DNA of 64,000 bases from the NCBI RefSeq assembly GCF_050947875.1, contig NC_134569.1, forward strand, positions 202,254,627 to 202,318,626. The letters are read 5' to 3'. This DNA is from Dermacentor variabilis (Eukaryota; Arthropoda; Arachnida; Ixodida; Ixodidae). Of this stretch, positions 43,911-54,627 are shown piece by piece (position 1 is the stretch's first letter; each line of letters opens with the position of its first letter). Under the pieces are notes generated by a model. The model searched no databases, had not been told where the DNA came from, and was given only the letters and a program-made list of their open reading frames with translations. The translations under genes were made by a program, and so were the position numbers.

Positions 43911-45194
43911 TAATGATGCCCAAAAAGCGCTTGTGCTTCAATTGACGAAGACAACATTGATCAAGGTCTATCTTCAGCCGCGCATACCGTCTTCCTCTAC
44001 CTGGAAACATGATGAAGCCAGATTTCTCTACCGAGAGAGTCAACCCCACACCGTGAAGGTAATTTTGAACTGAAAGTAATGCCTGTCGAGCTATCAGAGC
44101 TAAACGCTTCTGTTGATATCCGCTTAACCAAATACGAATGTCGTCCGCATATATCGACATATGGATATGCCTGCAATGTTTTGCACTTCAGCGGGAAGAC
44201 CAGCCATTACAACATTAAACAGCGTTGGGGAAAGAACACTTCCCTGAGGTACACCTAGCGATACCGCCCTTTCAGTGCTTATGGTACTTCCTAATCGCAC
44301 TTGAATTTTACGTTCACTGATAAGTGAGTGAATGAATCGCAGAAGATAGCCCTGTACGCCTATGGCCTGCAAGATATTTAGTATTGAGGTCTGAAGGACG
44401 CTATCCTAAGCCTTTGATAAGGGTAGGAAAATAGCTAGTGCTGTGAGGCCGAAAGCTCTTTGATGTTCAATGTGGCTTAACAAGTCAAAGACGCTATGTT
44501 GCGCGCTTAATTCTGTGGGGAATCCAGTCATGCATGTTGGCAGAGCCCTTCTATCTTCGAGCCACCATGATAAACGCTTACTTGTCAGCTTCTCCGTGAT
44601 CTTAGCCACACACGACGTCAGTGATACAGGACGATACGAGGCCAAGTCTGTCACTTCTTTGCCGGGCTTCAGCACTGGGACAACACAAGCCACCTTCCAT
44701 GAAGGAGGAACGTCGCCAGTCTCCCATACTCGATTGAGATAGCTTAGGAGCATCTTCCGGTGTTCTAAAGGTAGGTTCTGCATCATCTGGTTGGTAATGC
44801 CGTCAGGTAATGCACATCGACGCCGCAGGCTGCTGAGTGCTGTCTGTGGCTCTCGAAGTGTGAACGCGGCGTCCATAACAGACGTAGATGTTCCAGGCAG
44901 AGCATATGGATGAATTCTTGAGCTTCCACGTACAAATGCATCTGCAAATTCCTCTTTCAAGCACGCGAGAGGTTTCTGCTTGAGCAGTGCAAGCGCTTCG
45001 AAAGGCTTACTAGGACGAGAATCACCAGCAAGGCTGCCAATGACTCGCCAAATTCTCGTCATCCGTGAAAAAACAATCAAGCTAGCGCAGAAGGACGCCC
45101 ACTGCGACCCACAGAGCTTGTTCGTATGGCGCCGAATGGCAGAGTTAAACCTGTTCAAGGTCGTCTTCAAGGATCTGTCGTCCTTCTTCCGCAT
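43834..45194 (-). pseudogene. LINE ORF2 reverse transcriptase, broken
   Basis: Minus-strand frames 45194-44406, 44372-44124 and 44160-43834 together give RT in order: WKVACVVPVLKPGKEVTDLASYRPVSLTSC, a damaged region around 44410 where the first Asp block should be, QAIGVQGYLLRFIHSLIS, GVPQGSVLSPTLFNVVMAGLP and YADDIRIW near 44146 (catalytic YADD kept). Two frame changes and a stop at about 44404 separate the pieces. The enzyme would prime from nicked target DNA. Confidence 0.85.
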
Positions 45195-45197
45195 CAG

Positions 45198-46037
45198 TTA
45201 TCGCTCCGCTCTTTTGCGCGCAGCGCAAATGTTCCTTAGTTTTAAATCCGGAGTCGGAAAATGATTAGGCAACTTCACCGCCATGGTAGCAGCCATCTTA
45301 CCATAAATCATTCTGTCTATCCTATCTCCAGAAACACTTGCAAGTTGCTCCCTGTATTTGTCCCAATTAACAACATGGCTCATTTTAAGGCCGCGCATAT
45401 GGAAGGCGGCAGTAAACACAAAAATTGGATAGTGATCCCTTCCCATGCGGTCAGGTGCAGTTGACCACTTCGCACGGACGTCAGTTGAATGCAAGGTTAG
45501 GTCTATAGATGTGGCTGAGGCTGGAGGCCGGAAGAAAGTGGGACTTGCGTCATTGGCCACGCACAGGTCTAAACTGTCGATAACTTCTACAAGTTTGCGT
45601 CCGCGGGAGTCTGTGTTCTTGTCACCCCAGACAGAGTGATGGGCGTTGAAGTCACCGCAGATAATTCGGGGCGCTGGGCAACGGTCACAAAGCTGCTGGA
45701 GAAACAAATCCATTGCTACCTTTTTCCGTGGAGACACGTACACGGATGCAACAGAAAGAGTTCGGAAGCCGAGCCATATCCTCACAGCCGCTACCTCAAT
45801 ACTATCGGTGCAAAGATCGGTGACGTTCACAGCCACATGAGGAATCTCTCTTCGTATGTAAAGGGCGGAACTTCCTGCGGGAAATGACTTCATGCTGCGA
45901 TTCTTGTGTGCTTCTTGTGTGTCCCCTTGGTAGGCCAGCCTCCGAGAGGGCCAATACTGGAACAAATGTTTCTTTCAAAAATAGTTGCAGTTCTGCTAAT
46001 CGACTTATAATCCCAGCACAGTTCTATTGCATAATAA
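45198..46037 (-). pseudogene. LINE ORF2 APE-type endonuclease, broken
   Basis: The first part, from about 46037 on the minus strand, reads NCAGIISRLAELQLFLKET (the NWxxxG-type start of APE endonucleases). After a frameshift near 45900 the frame 45965-45198 continues with SSALYIRREIPHV, VASVYVSPRKK, RIICGDFNAHHSVWG (Asp/Asn catalytic block) and DRMGRDHYPI, where the usual SDH block has become RDH. It would nick the target site. Expected length for the family is about 230 residues, matching the combined pieces. Confidence 0.85.
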
Positions 46038-46090
46038 ACGGCACTTATCCGTGATATTTAGTTGCACGAGGTTGAAGAAAACTAGCGATA

Positions 46091-47568
46091 TTATAAGGTA
46101 AAGTTCGCTGCGAAGGCGGTAATCATGGATTCAAAGGAAAGAACGAACTGTAGAAAGTTCTTCAGGGTGCCAGTCTGCATCTCTTGAACATATGAGCGGA
46201 GGTCTTCAAACAAAACTCTCAGAACGTCGGACAGATCCCGATTTTTGAGCTCCTTATTTTGCTGGACGCACTGCCTCAAAACTTCAACAAAAGATGCGGA
46301 CTGGGACCCACTCTTGGTCGCTGCAGCTGGTTTCTTCGTCTCTTTTGAGGCAAGGGAATGTCCTCCTTGTCTTCGAGTCTGGCTGTGATCTGGTCGCTGA
46401 GGAACTTGGACACTGTTGGCTGAAGCAGATCGAACAACCGACTCACCCACAGAGGACTTTGCCGTCTTGCTAGGGTCAGGTCGCTCACTGACATTGCTTG
46501 TTACCTCGCCACGAACTTCCGACTCTAACGCAGGGAACTTGTCACTTCCAGGTATCGGCTTGTCAGTAGGTCGTGGTTTGGGACCACTAATGAAGGACAC
46601 TCGACGGTGTTAGGCGCTTACACGGAAGGGGCAGCCACCGAAACTCGCTGGATGGTCACCCCCACAATTAGCGCAAGCAAGGTCTGCCTTGCAGGCTTTG
46701 TAATCGTGGGCGCCACCACATCGTTTGCAACGTTGATCTTCGATGCAAACTTTGGCTACATGCCCAAAGCGTTGGCACTAAAAGCATCGGGGAGGAGTTT
46801 CAACTAATTCTTTGACTGCATGCCTGGTAAAACCGAGGTCAATTTTTCAAGCAAGCGAACGTTAGCACAACAGAGTTAGTAGGCTTCACTGCCCATTCTT
46901 TTTCTTGAGTCTCCACACGGCGCATCATACGTTTCACGTGCAAAACACCTTGCGGTTTCAAGTAGTCAAGGAGGTCACTTTCCGAATACCACACTGGTAC
47001 TCCCCTAATAACACATGTGTTAGTCATGTAGGAGTGGGGCAACCGGGCTTTAACTCTTATGTGACCAATCTGAGAGCACCGCAGAAGTATGTCAACTTGC
47101 TCTTCCGTTGAGATATCTAGATGAAGAGCACCTTGCGTTGTGAAGCAACGGAGCAGATCCCAGCAGTACTTTAATGGCTTCGAAGAATCTGATAGGGTTC
47201 CGCTCTCTCAAATCAACACCTTTCTCTGTTGGTAAAAATACCACTGGGATTCCGACCGTTCTTTGCTTCCGATGACTCACCACCTTGAAGCAGTCGCTGT
47301 CCACTTGCGTCATATCAGGCACTTCCTCGTCAGGGTCGACGGTAGTTGGGTCGTCTCCACTGAGCGATGATGACGCACTGGACTGCTGATCGTCCCTGAT
47401 AACTGGCAGCTCCACGCCTTGCGAGGCCATGGCCGCCTCCGCCAGGCTGGCTTCCTTCGGATGGCGCTGTCCCTTTAAAGATGCCGGCGCCGGAGCAGCC
47501 GTAACCTTTCCATAGGGACAGTACCGCCTTAAAGATGCGGCCGTCTTCCAAGGATATAAATAACTCAC
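46091..47568 (-). pseudogene. LINE ORF1 (CCHC RNA-binding protein), broken
   Basis: The minus-strand frame from 47568 gives a Ser/Asp-rich N-terminus and DSDCFKVVSHRKQRTVGIPVVFLP. After frame changes, TCVIRGVPVWYSESDLLDYL (47042-46839) follows. Three CCHC knuckles lie at about 46800-46620: CFxCQRFGHVAKVC (with a TAG at the x), CKRCGGAHDYKAC and CANCGGDHPASFGGC. The C-terminal coil SFVEVLRQCVQQNKEL lies in 46600-46091. It would coat LINE RNA. This order is typical of ORF1 in I/Jockey-type elements. Confidence 0.8.
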
Positions 47569-47640
47569 TCAATGAATAGCAAAACTTATGGAAAAATTAC
47601 AGAGCTGAGCTAACAACAGATCGAACAGCGTCGTCTTCTT

Positions 47641-47653
47641 CTACATCAGAGCA
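47641..47653 (+). repeat. Target-site duplication of the I-type LINE, right copy
   Basis: CTACATCAGAGCA, one mismatch to 42328-42340. Confidence 0.8.
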
Positions 47654-48831
47654 CTGATCGACCGTTTATAACACTCTCCGGCAGATGCTGCTCTATGCCT
47701 CTACGTCCTCCGCGACGGTACTCTGTACCATCGTAACCTTCATCCGGACGGCTCTGTGTGTCTATATATACTTGCAATACCTAAACACCTCCGCTCCACC
47801 GTTCTAGAAGAGCTTCACGACGCGCAAACGGCAGGACACTTGGGCGTATGTCGAACCTACGACCGTGTACGTCGCCGTTTTTTCTGGCCGGGACTTGCCG
47901 GTTCCGTACGACATTACGTCGCCGCTTGTGAACTTTGCCAACGACGCAAGGAGCCTTCCCAGCTCCCCGCTGGTTGCCTGCTGCCGCTCGACATCCCTGC
48001 CGAGCCCTTGCATCGTTTCGGCTTGGACCTTCTCGGCCCATTTCCGGAATGCACATCAGGAAACAAGTGGGTTGCAGTCGCGGCGGACTACGCGACCCGC
48101 TACGCCGTAACCCGTGTTCTTCCGACCGGTTCCGCAACTGATGTTGCGGACTTCCTCCTACATGATACTATCTTGATGCATGGTGCTCCACGTCAATTGC
48201 TTGCAGACCGCGGCCGTACGTTTTTGGCAAAGGTCATTGACGACAGCATGCGTGCCTGCTGAATACAGCATAAATTTACCACCTCTTACCACATCCAAAC
48301 GAACGGCCTCACTGAGCGTTTGAACCGCACCCTTACAGAAATGCTATCCAAATACGTTTCAGACGACCACCATGACTGGGACCTGGCTCTACCTTACATT
48401 ACCTTTGCATACAACTCTTCCCGTCTCGAAACTGCTTGCATTTCCCCGTTTTACCTCTTGTATGGTCGCGAACCGACACTACCACTGGACACTGTGCTTC
48501 CGTCCGCTACAGCTTCAACTGGTGATTATGCCCGTGATGCAATCGCCCATGCTTACCATGCTCGCGAACTTGCGCGCGCTCGTCTACAAGTGTCTCAAGC
48601 CAAGCAGAAACTACACTACGACCTCCGTCACCGTGATGTCCATTTTGTGCCCGGCGCCCTCGTGTTGCTTTGGTCACCATCGCGTAATGTCGGCCTTTGT
48701 AAACTGCTTTCCTGTTACACAGGCCCACAGGCCCAGCCACGCCCACTACGTTCTCCGCTGTGACAACCAGCGACATTGTCCACGCTGCCCGACTCAAACA
48801 CCACAACTCTCCACGCACCTTGGATATTTAA
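47654..48831 (+). pseudogene. pol: Pol integrase (Gypsy-5, right part)
   Basis: After the LINE, pol continues with LRDGTLYHRNLHPDG and the HHCC zinc domain (LHDAQTAGHLG...YVAACELCQRRK), the catalytic core with GLDLLGPFP, AADYATRYAV (first Asp), LLADRGRTF (second Asp) and, after a TGA at 48260-48262, TERLNRTL (Glu). The C-terminal part shows PGALVLLWSPSR. A frame change near 48720 precedes the end SDIVHAARLKHHN and the TAA at 48829-48831. It would insert the element's cDNA. The DDE residues are all present but the protein is interrupted. Confidence 0.9.
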
Positions 48832-48833
48832 CA

Positions 48834-48848
48834 GCACCGTGACGGTGC
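48834..48848 (+). promoter_or_regulatory. 3' hairpin of Gypsy-5
   Basis: GCACCG-TGA-CGGTGC, a perfect 6-bp stem starting 3 nt after the pol stop and 10 nt before the polypurine tract. Confidence 0.78.
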
Positions 48849-48858
48849 GTTTGCCTAC

Positions 48859-48876
48859 GGGGGGGGGGGGGGGGGG
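48859..48876 (+). promoter_or_regulatory. Polypurine tract of Gypsy-5
   Basis: Eighteen consecutive G, followed by CTAG and the LTR. Confidence 0.8.
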
Positions 48877-48880
48877 CTAG

Positions 48881-49039
48881 TATTACGATGTCATCGAGCG
48901 ATGCTCAAGAGACGAGCCGCCGCGAGAACGACGGTGAAGTGGGTCTGTGTCCTTGGCGCGAGCGAGTGTCAGCCTTGCCGCCTGGCTCCAGTGTAAATAG
49001 CGTGTAAATAGCCTCTTTCGTCTGTCTTTCCACACGTAA
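48881..49039 (+). repeat. 3' LTR of Gypsy-5
   Basis: About 159 bp matching 38624-38785, about 10 differences including small gaps. Confidence 0.85.
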
Positions 49040-49122
49040 GGATATCTTTAAACCAGAAGCCAGGATTTCAATAACATTTTTCCAAAATAAACATGTCTTA
49101 TTTAACTTCATTATCTACTTAA

Positions 49123-51166
49123 AAGGAAGCTGAAAGCTTTTCCAGAAAAAATGAGTGAAGAGCAGTATGCCGTGGTATCGAAACCTCTGAATTCGAATAT
49201 CGCAGCGAAATTGAGCGAAAGAAAGCGCAAACACATCGTATTTCGACGAAAAGTGCAGCAGCAGACACGCCTAGCTCGCGCGCCTCGTTTCCGCCTGTGA
49301 TTGGTCGGGCGCCTCGTGACGTCAAGTAGTTTGGTGGTGTTTTCCTGAGACGGTCATGGAAATTTTCGAGAGCTTGCGTTTCTCTGAGGAGTTCGGCGTT
49401 AAGTCCAAACTCTACGAGAGCGATTTTGCGCGCGACGGTGACGGGCGACGGCTTCGAGCGACAAAACGGGCCGTCGCTTGAACAAATCGCTCGGTGTTGT
49501 CGCTCGATCGCTCGTTTCTAGAAATCTAGAACTCGTCGCTCGTCGCCCGGAAATGCTATGAGCGACTAGCCAATTGTGCGAAGCCCAAACGGGATGTACA
49601 TAACTCAAATACTACTGTTTGTCGCACGGAACGAGCAAACTATTGAATTTTACACGTGCAAGAATAAGAACCTAGTGCAAGACCTTCAGAAATATTTTAT
49701 GCTTCTTCTTCAGTAAAATACATCAACCTAAATTGATAAAGCATGCGTCACGCTAGTTTCGGCGCGTATATTGCTGCCCTCATACCGGGAAGTCGTCGCT
49801 CAACACTGTCGCTTGGAGACGATGAGTGAACGCGACAGCCATCGCCTCGCTTGTAGCGCTGTCGCTGTCGCGTGCAAGATCACTTGTAAAGGGTTTATAC
49901 TTGTACAGACTACACGTACGTACATACTTGTACATACTACATCTACGAGCAGATTGCGAAGAACCGGCCTCTCCAAGAAGCAAAAAATGCTGGTGCAAGC
50001 ACTGCTTTCCACGCGAACGAAGGCGAAGTGTTAGCATCTCCTTGTGTCGGAAATGTTCTTTGGCGAGTATGTTTTTTGCTAAGCTGCATTCAGCGCTCCA
50101 GTGAGTACGTTTCCGGGCAAACAACTGTAGTGTTATGTTCCTGCATGCCTCCTCGGAGAACGTAAGCGGTGATGCGATCTTCAGCATTTGTGCGCTGCCC
50201 CAAAGCTGTCGGCAATCTACACAGACGGTTTGAACGCAGGAAAAGTTTGCCGGCTGTTGTAGCACGTGTAGTATAGAACCTTCATCAGCGCGCCATCCGC
50301 ACGCTACTCGTAACTGGCGAATTCCGTCGGCTACGTGAGATGGTCGGTTTCTTATGTGTGCGAGAGAAGGGGGAGCGCAGTGTCTTGGCGTGAGCAGGCT
50401 TTCCAACACATGCAAACTTTACGCTTGCACTGCGCTATGGTAACTGCATGCAGGCTGTTTCACAACACACGTGCGAATAGAAAATTCGCGGCGCTTGGCG
50501 ATGAAACCTACGTCAAGGGTGGGCGATAAACATGCACCTTCCGTTCAGCGTGCTATTTTTTAGGAGAACCCAAAGCACGCATTATTGATAAACTCCGGCA
50601 GTAATCGTCACGGAAGTGGTTAAAGCGCAACACTGTTGTTCTTGAGCGCTTGAAGTTGTTTCGCTTCACAGCAGCCTCACACTTAGCTAAAAGCTTCTTG
50701 TCTTGCAGGAACTAAAGGAACATCGGAACATAGTCGCGGCCGCTGGTGTTTGTGCAAGCGTAGGCTGCACAGAACGCCGGCATGATCGGCCTACAAGTTC
50801 AATTGATGCTGAGCACGTCAACTACCACTCCTCTATACACACAAATAAAGGAATGTAGGGTCAAGCGAAGCAGATTAGGACGGCACGCACGCAGAAATAA
50901 GCCCGGTCAGGCATGGTCGCGGAGACTGCGAAGGAGCGGAACACCAATGTTGCCGTCACTAAGCCGCGGTTTCCGGTCTCCGCTTCCATCGTCAGCGTGA
51001 GCAGCGCGGCGCTCGACGGGGGGCGGAGCTACAGCGCAATTTTAACCGACGATTGCGTCGCTCCTAAGTAAAAAATCCCCCCCAACATTTTACCTGCATG
51101 GTTTATAAGGTTCTCGCATCCGTATATGAGCGTCTTATTGAATTCGACAGACTCTTCAGCTTCCCT
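49123..51166. mobile_element. TTAA-flanked TIR element, copy B (inverted)
   Basis: 2044 bp between TTAA at 49119-49122 and TTAA at 51167-51170. The ends AAGGAAGCTGAAAG and CTTCAGCTTCCCT match copy A (4827-6740) read in reverse: for example GAGGAGGCATGCAGGAAC in A and its complement near 50140, and AACGCCGAACTCCTC in A with its complement near 49390. It is longer than A without its LINE because it contains a further insertion at 49414-49887. A 211-codon minus-strand frame (49780-50415) spans both layers and has no transposase motif I can name. Confidence 0.85.
49414..49887. mobile_element. Small inverted-repeat element nested in TIR element B
   Basis: The left end ACGAGAGCGATTTTGCGCGC continuing GACGGTGACGG, and the right end read in reverse, ACAAGTGATCTTGCACGCGA continuing CAGCGACAGCG, are imperfect inverted repeats of about 35 bp. 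Copy A lacks this segment. About 474 bp and non-coding. The target duplication is not clear. Confidence 0.65.
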
Positions 51167-51170
51167 TTAA

Positions 51171-53214
51171 TGGGCAGAAAATGCTTCATTTTATTTTTTG
51201 GCACGTAATGCTTGTCATAAAATGTGCTAAAAGTGCTAGTCGCGCCAATAGTGATAAGTAATTAATGAATTGCTGAATTGAATGAAGCATTGGCACTTAT
51301 GTAGCTAAATGTAAGACCTGTGCCATGAATTAGGATAAATGCAATGTGGTAAATAATAAGTAGGTAATGTGCGAAAAACAAAGCAAAGTGAAAGAAATTG
51401 TCAATTTGGGCCGAATCGGCTTGAAAAATGAGTTGTAAGTGCAAAAATATTGCATCGATTTCTTTTGTTCAAGTTCGTTACTTATGTATCTATGTGAGGA
51501 ATGAGTGTGCTCAATTTTATATTTCTGTAAATAAATTTCTCTCTCTACATCAAAATATTTTACTCAAAAGAAAGTTATCAAGGTCTGCTCAACCCGGGGT
51601 GGAGCAATATCTCGTTTTGAGAAAAACGAAAACAAATCTTCAAACCACGTGAAAGGTGTCGAAAGCAACACAGATGGCCAAAATGCATGAGCTTCATAGC
51701 TGGAGCCCCCATGAGTTGTACGAGAATCTCCTTTTGTTCGTGTGGCTGCTCGGCGACATCATAAAATGAATGAAGTATTTAACTAATATTTATAATAAAG
51801 AAATGTTACTGCTTTCCGGTTTTGCAATATGAAGGTATGGGTGTGAAAGCTCATTGTAACTCCCAAACTAATGACGATCAGAAGACAGTTTATTTTGCAA
51901 CATGTTGTTGAATCTTTGTGGGTACGCGAAATGTTAGACGCAACAACAAAAAAGAATAAAATTTGGGCAAGACATTTGACTTTTTGAAGGACCTTAAGAG
52001 AACAGCAAATGATGGGTGCTTGCAGAAATTTATTTGCTTACCGTTGGACATATGTGGCACGCGCAGTATATCGCAGTTGTCGTACGGACGCCAGGAAAAT
52101 AAATTTCGTGGGGATAGTTTTCACTGCAAATAAACGTTTTCGTGTTGGTATCTGAAGACTGCGGACACAAGGGCCCACAGAAACTATGGCATAATGAAAT
52201 GCCAGGTTGTGGGGCGAAAAAGGGTTAAAAAACCACTGCGTTATGGCACAAATTATTGATTCTGTGTGAAGATGAAACATAAATAGACCGATTTGCCCTT
52301 CTTTACTCTACGCGCACTACGAGTCTAGGACCTGCCATCTTAACTCCCCACCCGCCTAGCATCGGCAAAACTTACTCAAGCTGCCACTTTCGGTGACTAG
52401 AGCAATAAGTGTCAGAAATTATACAAGACAGAGCTGGACAATATTGTCAACAAAACGTTCGAGTGAGGTTTCTCATGTCCCTACTCTCCCATATTATTTA
52501 TTCAAGTATTTGTTCTCTCTTCTTGGCCAAATTTACAAGCTCCCTGTGCAGCCAAGATGTATGATTGCGGCAACGTAATCACTACCTCATCATGCCCTTG
52601 ATGAGAAGATTGTGTGTTTAAAGAAATGACCTGTGTCGTGTCTAACCCTAGCAACAAAGAACTTTCAAACATATATATTGGGTCATTTTTGCTTCAATAA
52701 AACTTACCGCTGATTGGGGAAGGTACGTACGCGTTAGCCATCGCATAAACTTCGGTAGTTTCTGCATGCAGGTACAGGGTCCTGTTGATTCTGTAATACA
52801 AATATGCCTTTGTTGCAGAAATGGTGAATACGAAATAAAGTACATCAAACCGAAAGCACGCACGCACAAGTACACGAAGGATTAGGTATTTCGTAAGCGT
52901 ATCTCGTTCCAGCGTGAGAAAAATGTTGTGGCTGACAGCTTTCCAGTAACAACCTTTGCGAGCTGTATTTTCCCACCATCAGTATTGGCATTCAAAAGAA
53001 AGATTCTTGAACAAATTTTTTGCAAAATTATGTGGGCTAAGAACCGGGTCTCATTGCACGGCACGAGAAGGCGCCGAAACAGCTTACGCTGAGCTGGACA
53101 AACATTTAAAAATTTCTCACAACTATTTAAACACATGTATAGAAACGAGCATGTCGCGGAAAACAATACGTATTACAACTCTCGGCAATAATAAATCACG
53201 CTAATTTTGGCGGA
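51171..53214. other. Intervening sequence, nothing recognised
   Basis: About 2 kb, AT-rich, with no motif-bearing frame on either strand and no repeat matched within the window. Confidence 0.45.
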
Positions 53215-53412
53215 ACGTTCCTTTTGGCCTTTAGTAAACATCGTTGTATCGGACACGTGTACTGACTATATCAGCGCGGATGCGCATCGATGATGCGCAG
53301 TATCTACAGTGCGCTGCGTCATGTCTTTATAAGCGACGCTCTCAATAAACCTTCGTTCATTTTCCTGCCCTGGCTATGCTGCTGTAAGCGTCGTCTCCCT
53401 TGGTATGTTACA

Positions 53413-53425
53413 TGGTGTCAGAAGT
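53413..53425 (+). promoter_or_regulatory. Primer-binding site of the mag-like element
   Basis: TGGTGTCAGAAGT directly after the LTR end TTACA. It is compatible with a tRNA-Leu 3' end, by resemblance only. Confidence 0.6.
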
Positions 53426-53478
53426 TGCCCCGCTGTCCGTCGACGCCTGTGGGGAATCGTACCCGCGAAGAACGCGTT

Positions 53479-54210
53479 ATGGACATGCTGAAGGCAACAC
53501 AGCCATTGCGGCTGACGGGTAACGTCACGGAAAGCTGTAAGCGTTTTAAGCAGAAATTTGAGTTATTTCTGCAGGCAAAGGCGGCAAAGGACCAGCCGAA
53601 AACGGAAGCATCGAAGGCAGCCCTCCTACTGAGCATAGCGGGTGATGACGCGCTGGACGTCTTCAACAACTTCCTGTTCGCGCCGGATGTAGACAAGAAC
53701 GACTTCAGTACCCTGGTGAGAAAGTTTGATGCCTACTGTGCCGAAGTGAGCAATGAAGTGCACGAGAGATATATATTCCGTTCAAGAAAGCAAGAGGGAG
53801 AACCATTTGAAAAAATTTGCTCGTGACCTGAAAAAGCAAGCAGCGCAGTGTAATTATGGCGTATTGCAAGAATCCATGATAAGGGACCAGATCGCATTTG
53901 GCACGCACGACCCTACACCAAGTGAGAAAATGTTTCGTCACAGTCAACTGACTTTGCAAAAAGCAGAAGAAATGTGCAAAGCAGCGTAGACGGCAACACA
54001 GCGAAACGAAGTATGGCGTAGCGGGGAAGACAGAGTCGATGCCATATCGAGGCGCTCGGCGCCACCCTCTAAAGAGTGGAAGAAGGAAAATAACAATTTC
54101 ACTGTCGTAAGTGCAACCGCTGGCATAAACCGAAGCAATGCCCAGCGTTTGGAAAGAGGTGTCGTTTGAGCCACAAGCTGAACCACTTTGCAAGTGGTTG
54201 CGCGTCAGCG
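53479..54210 (+). pseudogene. gag: gag of the mag-like element, broken
   Basis: Starts ATG at 53479 (MDMLKATQPLRLTGNVTESCKRFKQKFELFLQA), with LLSIAGDDALDVFNNF, DFSTLVRKFDAYC and VHERYIFRSRKQEGE: the gag core of mag-type elements. A frameshift near 53810 moves it to the frame of FEKFARDLKKQAAQCNYG and MIRDQIAFGTHD. A TAG follows at 53986-53988. The knuckle region near 54080-54200 reads CRKCNRWHKPKQC and then CRLSHKLNHFASGC, the second with one Cys changed to Ser. It would package element RNA. Confidence 0.82.
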
Positions 54211-54219
54211 GTAGTAAGC

Positions 54220-54434
54220 GAAGTAAAAAAAACAAGACGAGGACTTCGACATTCCCGAGATTACGGCAGCTAGGCACGAAAGGGATTGGATGGTTAAACC
54301 CCAAGTTCGCAATCGCGAGAAAAGCTTTAAAGTGGTCACCGGGTCGCAGGCAAGCCTGTTTCCCGTTTCAATTTACCACCGAGGGGAGCTGAAGCGTTGA
54401 ACCCAACGAATTTGGTGCTGAGGGAGTATAACGG
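54220..54434 (+). pseudogene. Protease start of the mag-like pol, interrupted
   Basis: Near 54335 the text TGSQASLFPVSIYHRGELK matches the active-site region of mag-type proteases (D-TGSQ), and NPTNLVLREYNG follows up to the RTE insertion. The upstream Asp lies in a damaged, frame-shifted stretch. The frame is taken up again at 57671-57681 and then after 63161. Confidence 0.7.
54424..54434 (+). repeat. Target-site duplication of RTE-B, left copy
   Basis: GAGTATAACGG, identical to 57660-57670. Confidence 0.85.
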
Positions 54435-54439
54435 GTCTT

Positions 54440-54511
54440 GCAGCGGTGGCGTAGAGGTAGGACACCCGCCTCGCGTGCAAGAGGTCCGTGGTTCGAATCC
54501 CGGTGCCGCGG
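54440..54511 (+). repeat. tRNA-like Pol III promoter segment at RTE-B 5' end
   Basis: Contains an A-box-like TGGCGTAGAGGTAGG (about 54447) and a perfect B box GGTTCGAATCC (54490-54500), 32 bp apart, with GCGG near the start and CCGC near the end as in an acceptor stem. The anticodon arm is irregular, so it is a tRNA derivative and not a functional tRNA gene. Tick SINEs such as Ruka are known to have tRNA-derived heads; identity with Ruka is not tested. Confidence 0.72.
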
Positions 54512-54627
54512 AATTTTCCACCAGATTAAAAAAAAACCGCGTGTTGATAAAATTGCATAAACAGGCCTGGAGTGTGGCCTTATCCCGGTGACCAGAACCG
54601 GTAACGCACTCCCTCACCAGAGCAGGA

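Larger units (their letters stand above)
42341..47640 (-). mobile_element. Nearly full-length I-clade-type LINE in Gypsy-5
   Basis: A 5.3-kb minus-strand LINE flanked by a 13-bp duplication. Order from its 5' end (47640): ORF1 with a domain ahead of three CCHC knuckles, then ORF2 with APE endonuclease, reverse transcriptase, RNase H and a C-terminal zinc motif. RNase H plus CCHC ORF1 is the I/Jockey-group layout. The 3' tail is a CTCAA repeat (plus-strand TTGAG, 42341-42356). Both ORFs are broken by frameshifts and stops. It is the largest single insertion in the window. Confidence 0.88.
38624..49039 (+). mobile_element. Ty3/gypsy element split by a LINE (Gypsy-5)
   Basis: 5' LTR 38624 to about 38785 and 3' LTR 48881 to about 49039 (about 160 bp, roughly 10 differences by eye). 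Inside are an intact gag, a -1 gag-pol junction, and a pol interrupted at 42340/47641 by a 5.3-kb minus-strand LINE. A hairpin and an 18-G polypurine tract precede the 3' LTR. Without the LINE the element is about 5.1 kb, a normal size. The LTR starts TA(T/C) rather than TG. No env-like frame is present. Confidence 0.92.

Noticed and set aside
38600..49060. A clean target duplication for Gypsy-5
   Set aside because: The left flank ends AATAT and the right flank reads GGATAT; the LTR ends are uncertain by a few bases, so the match is not reliable.
49780..50415. A 211-codon minus-strand frame in TIR element B as a possible transposase
   Set aside because: It crosses the boundary of the nested small element and has no DDE, zinc-finger or other transposase motif that I can point to.
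54440..54511. Functional tRNA gene
   Set aside because: The B box is good, but the anticodon arm and T stem do not fold properly, and the segment is the head of an inserted repeat.
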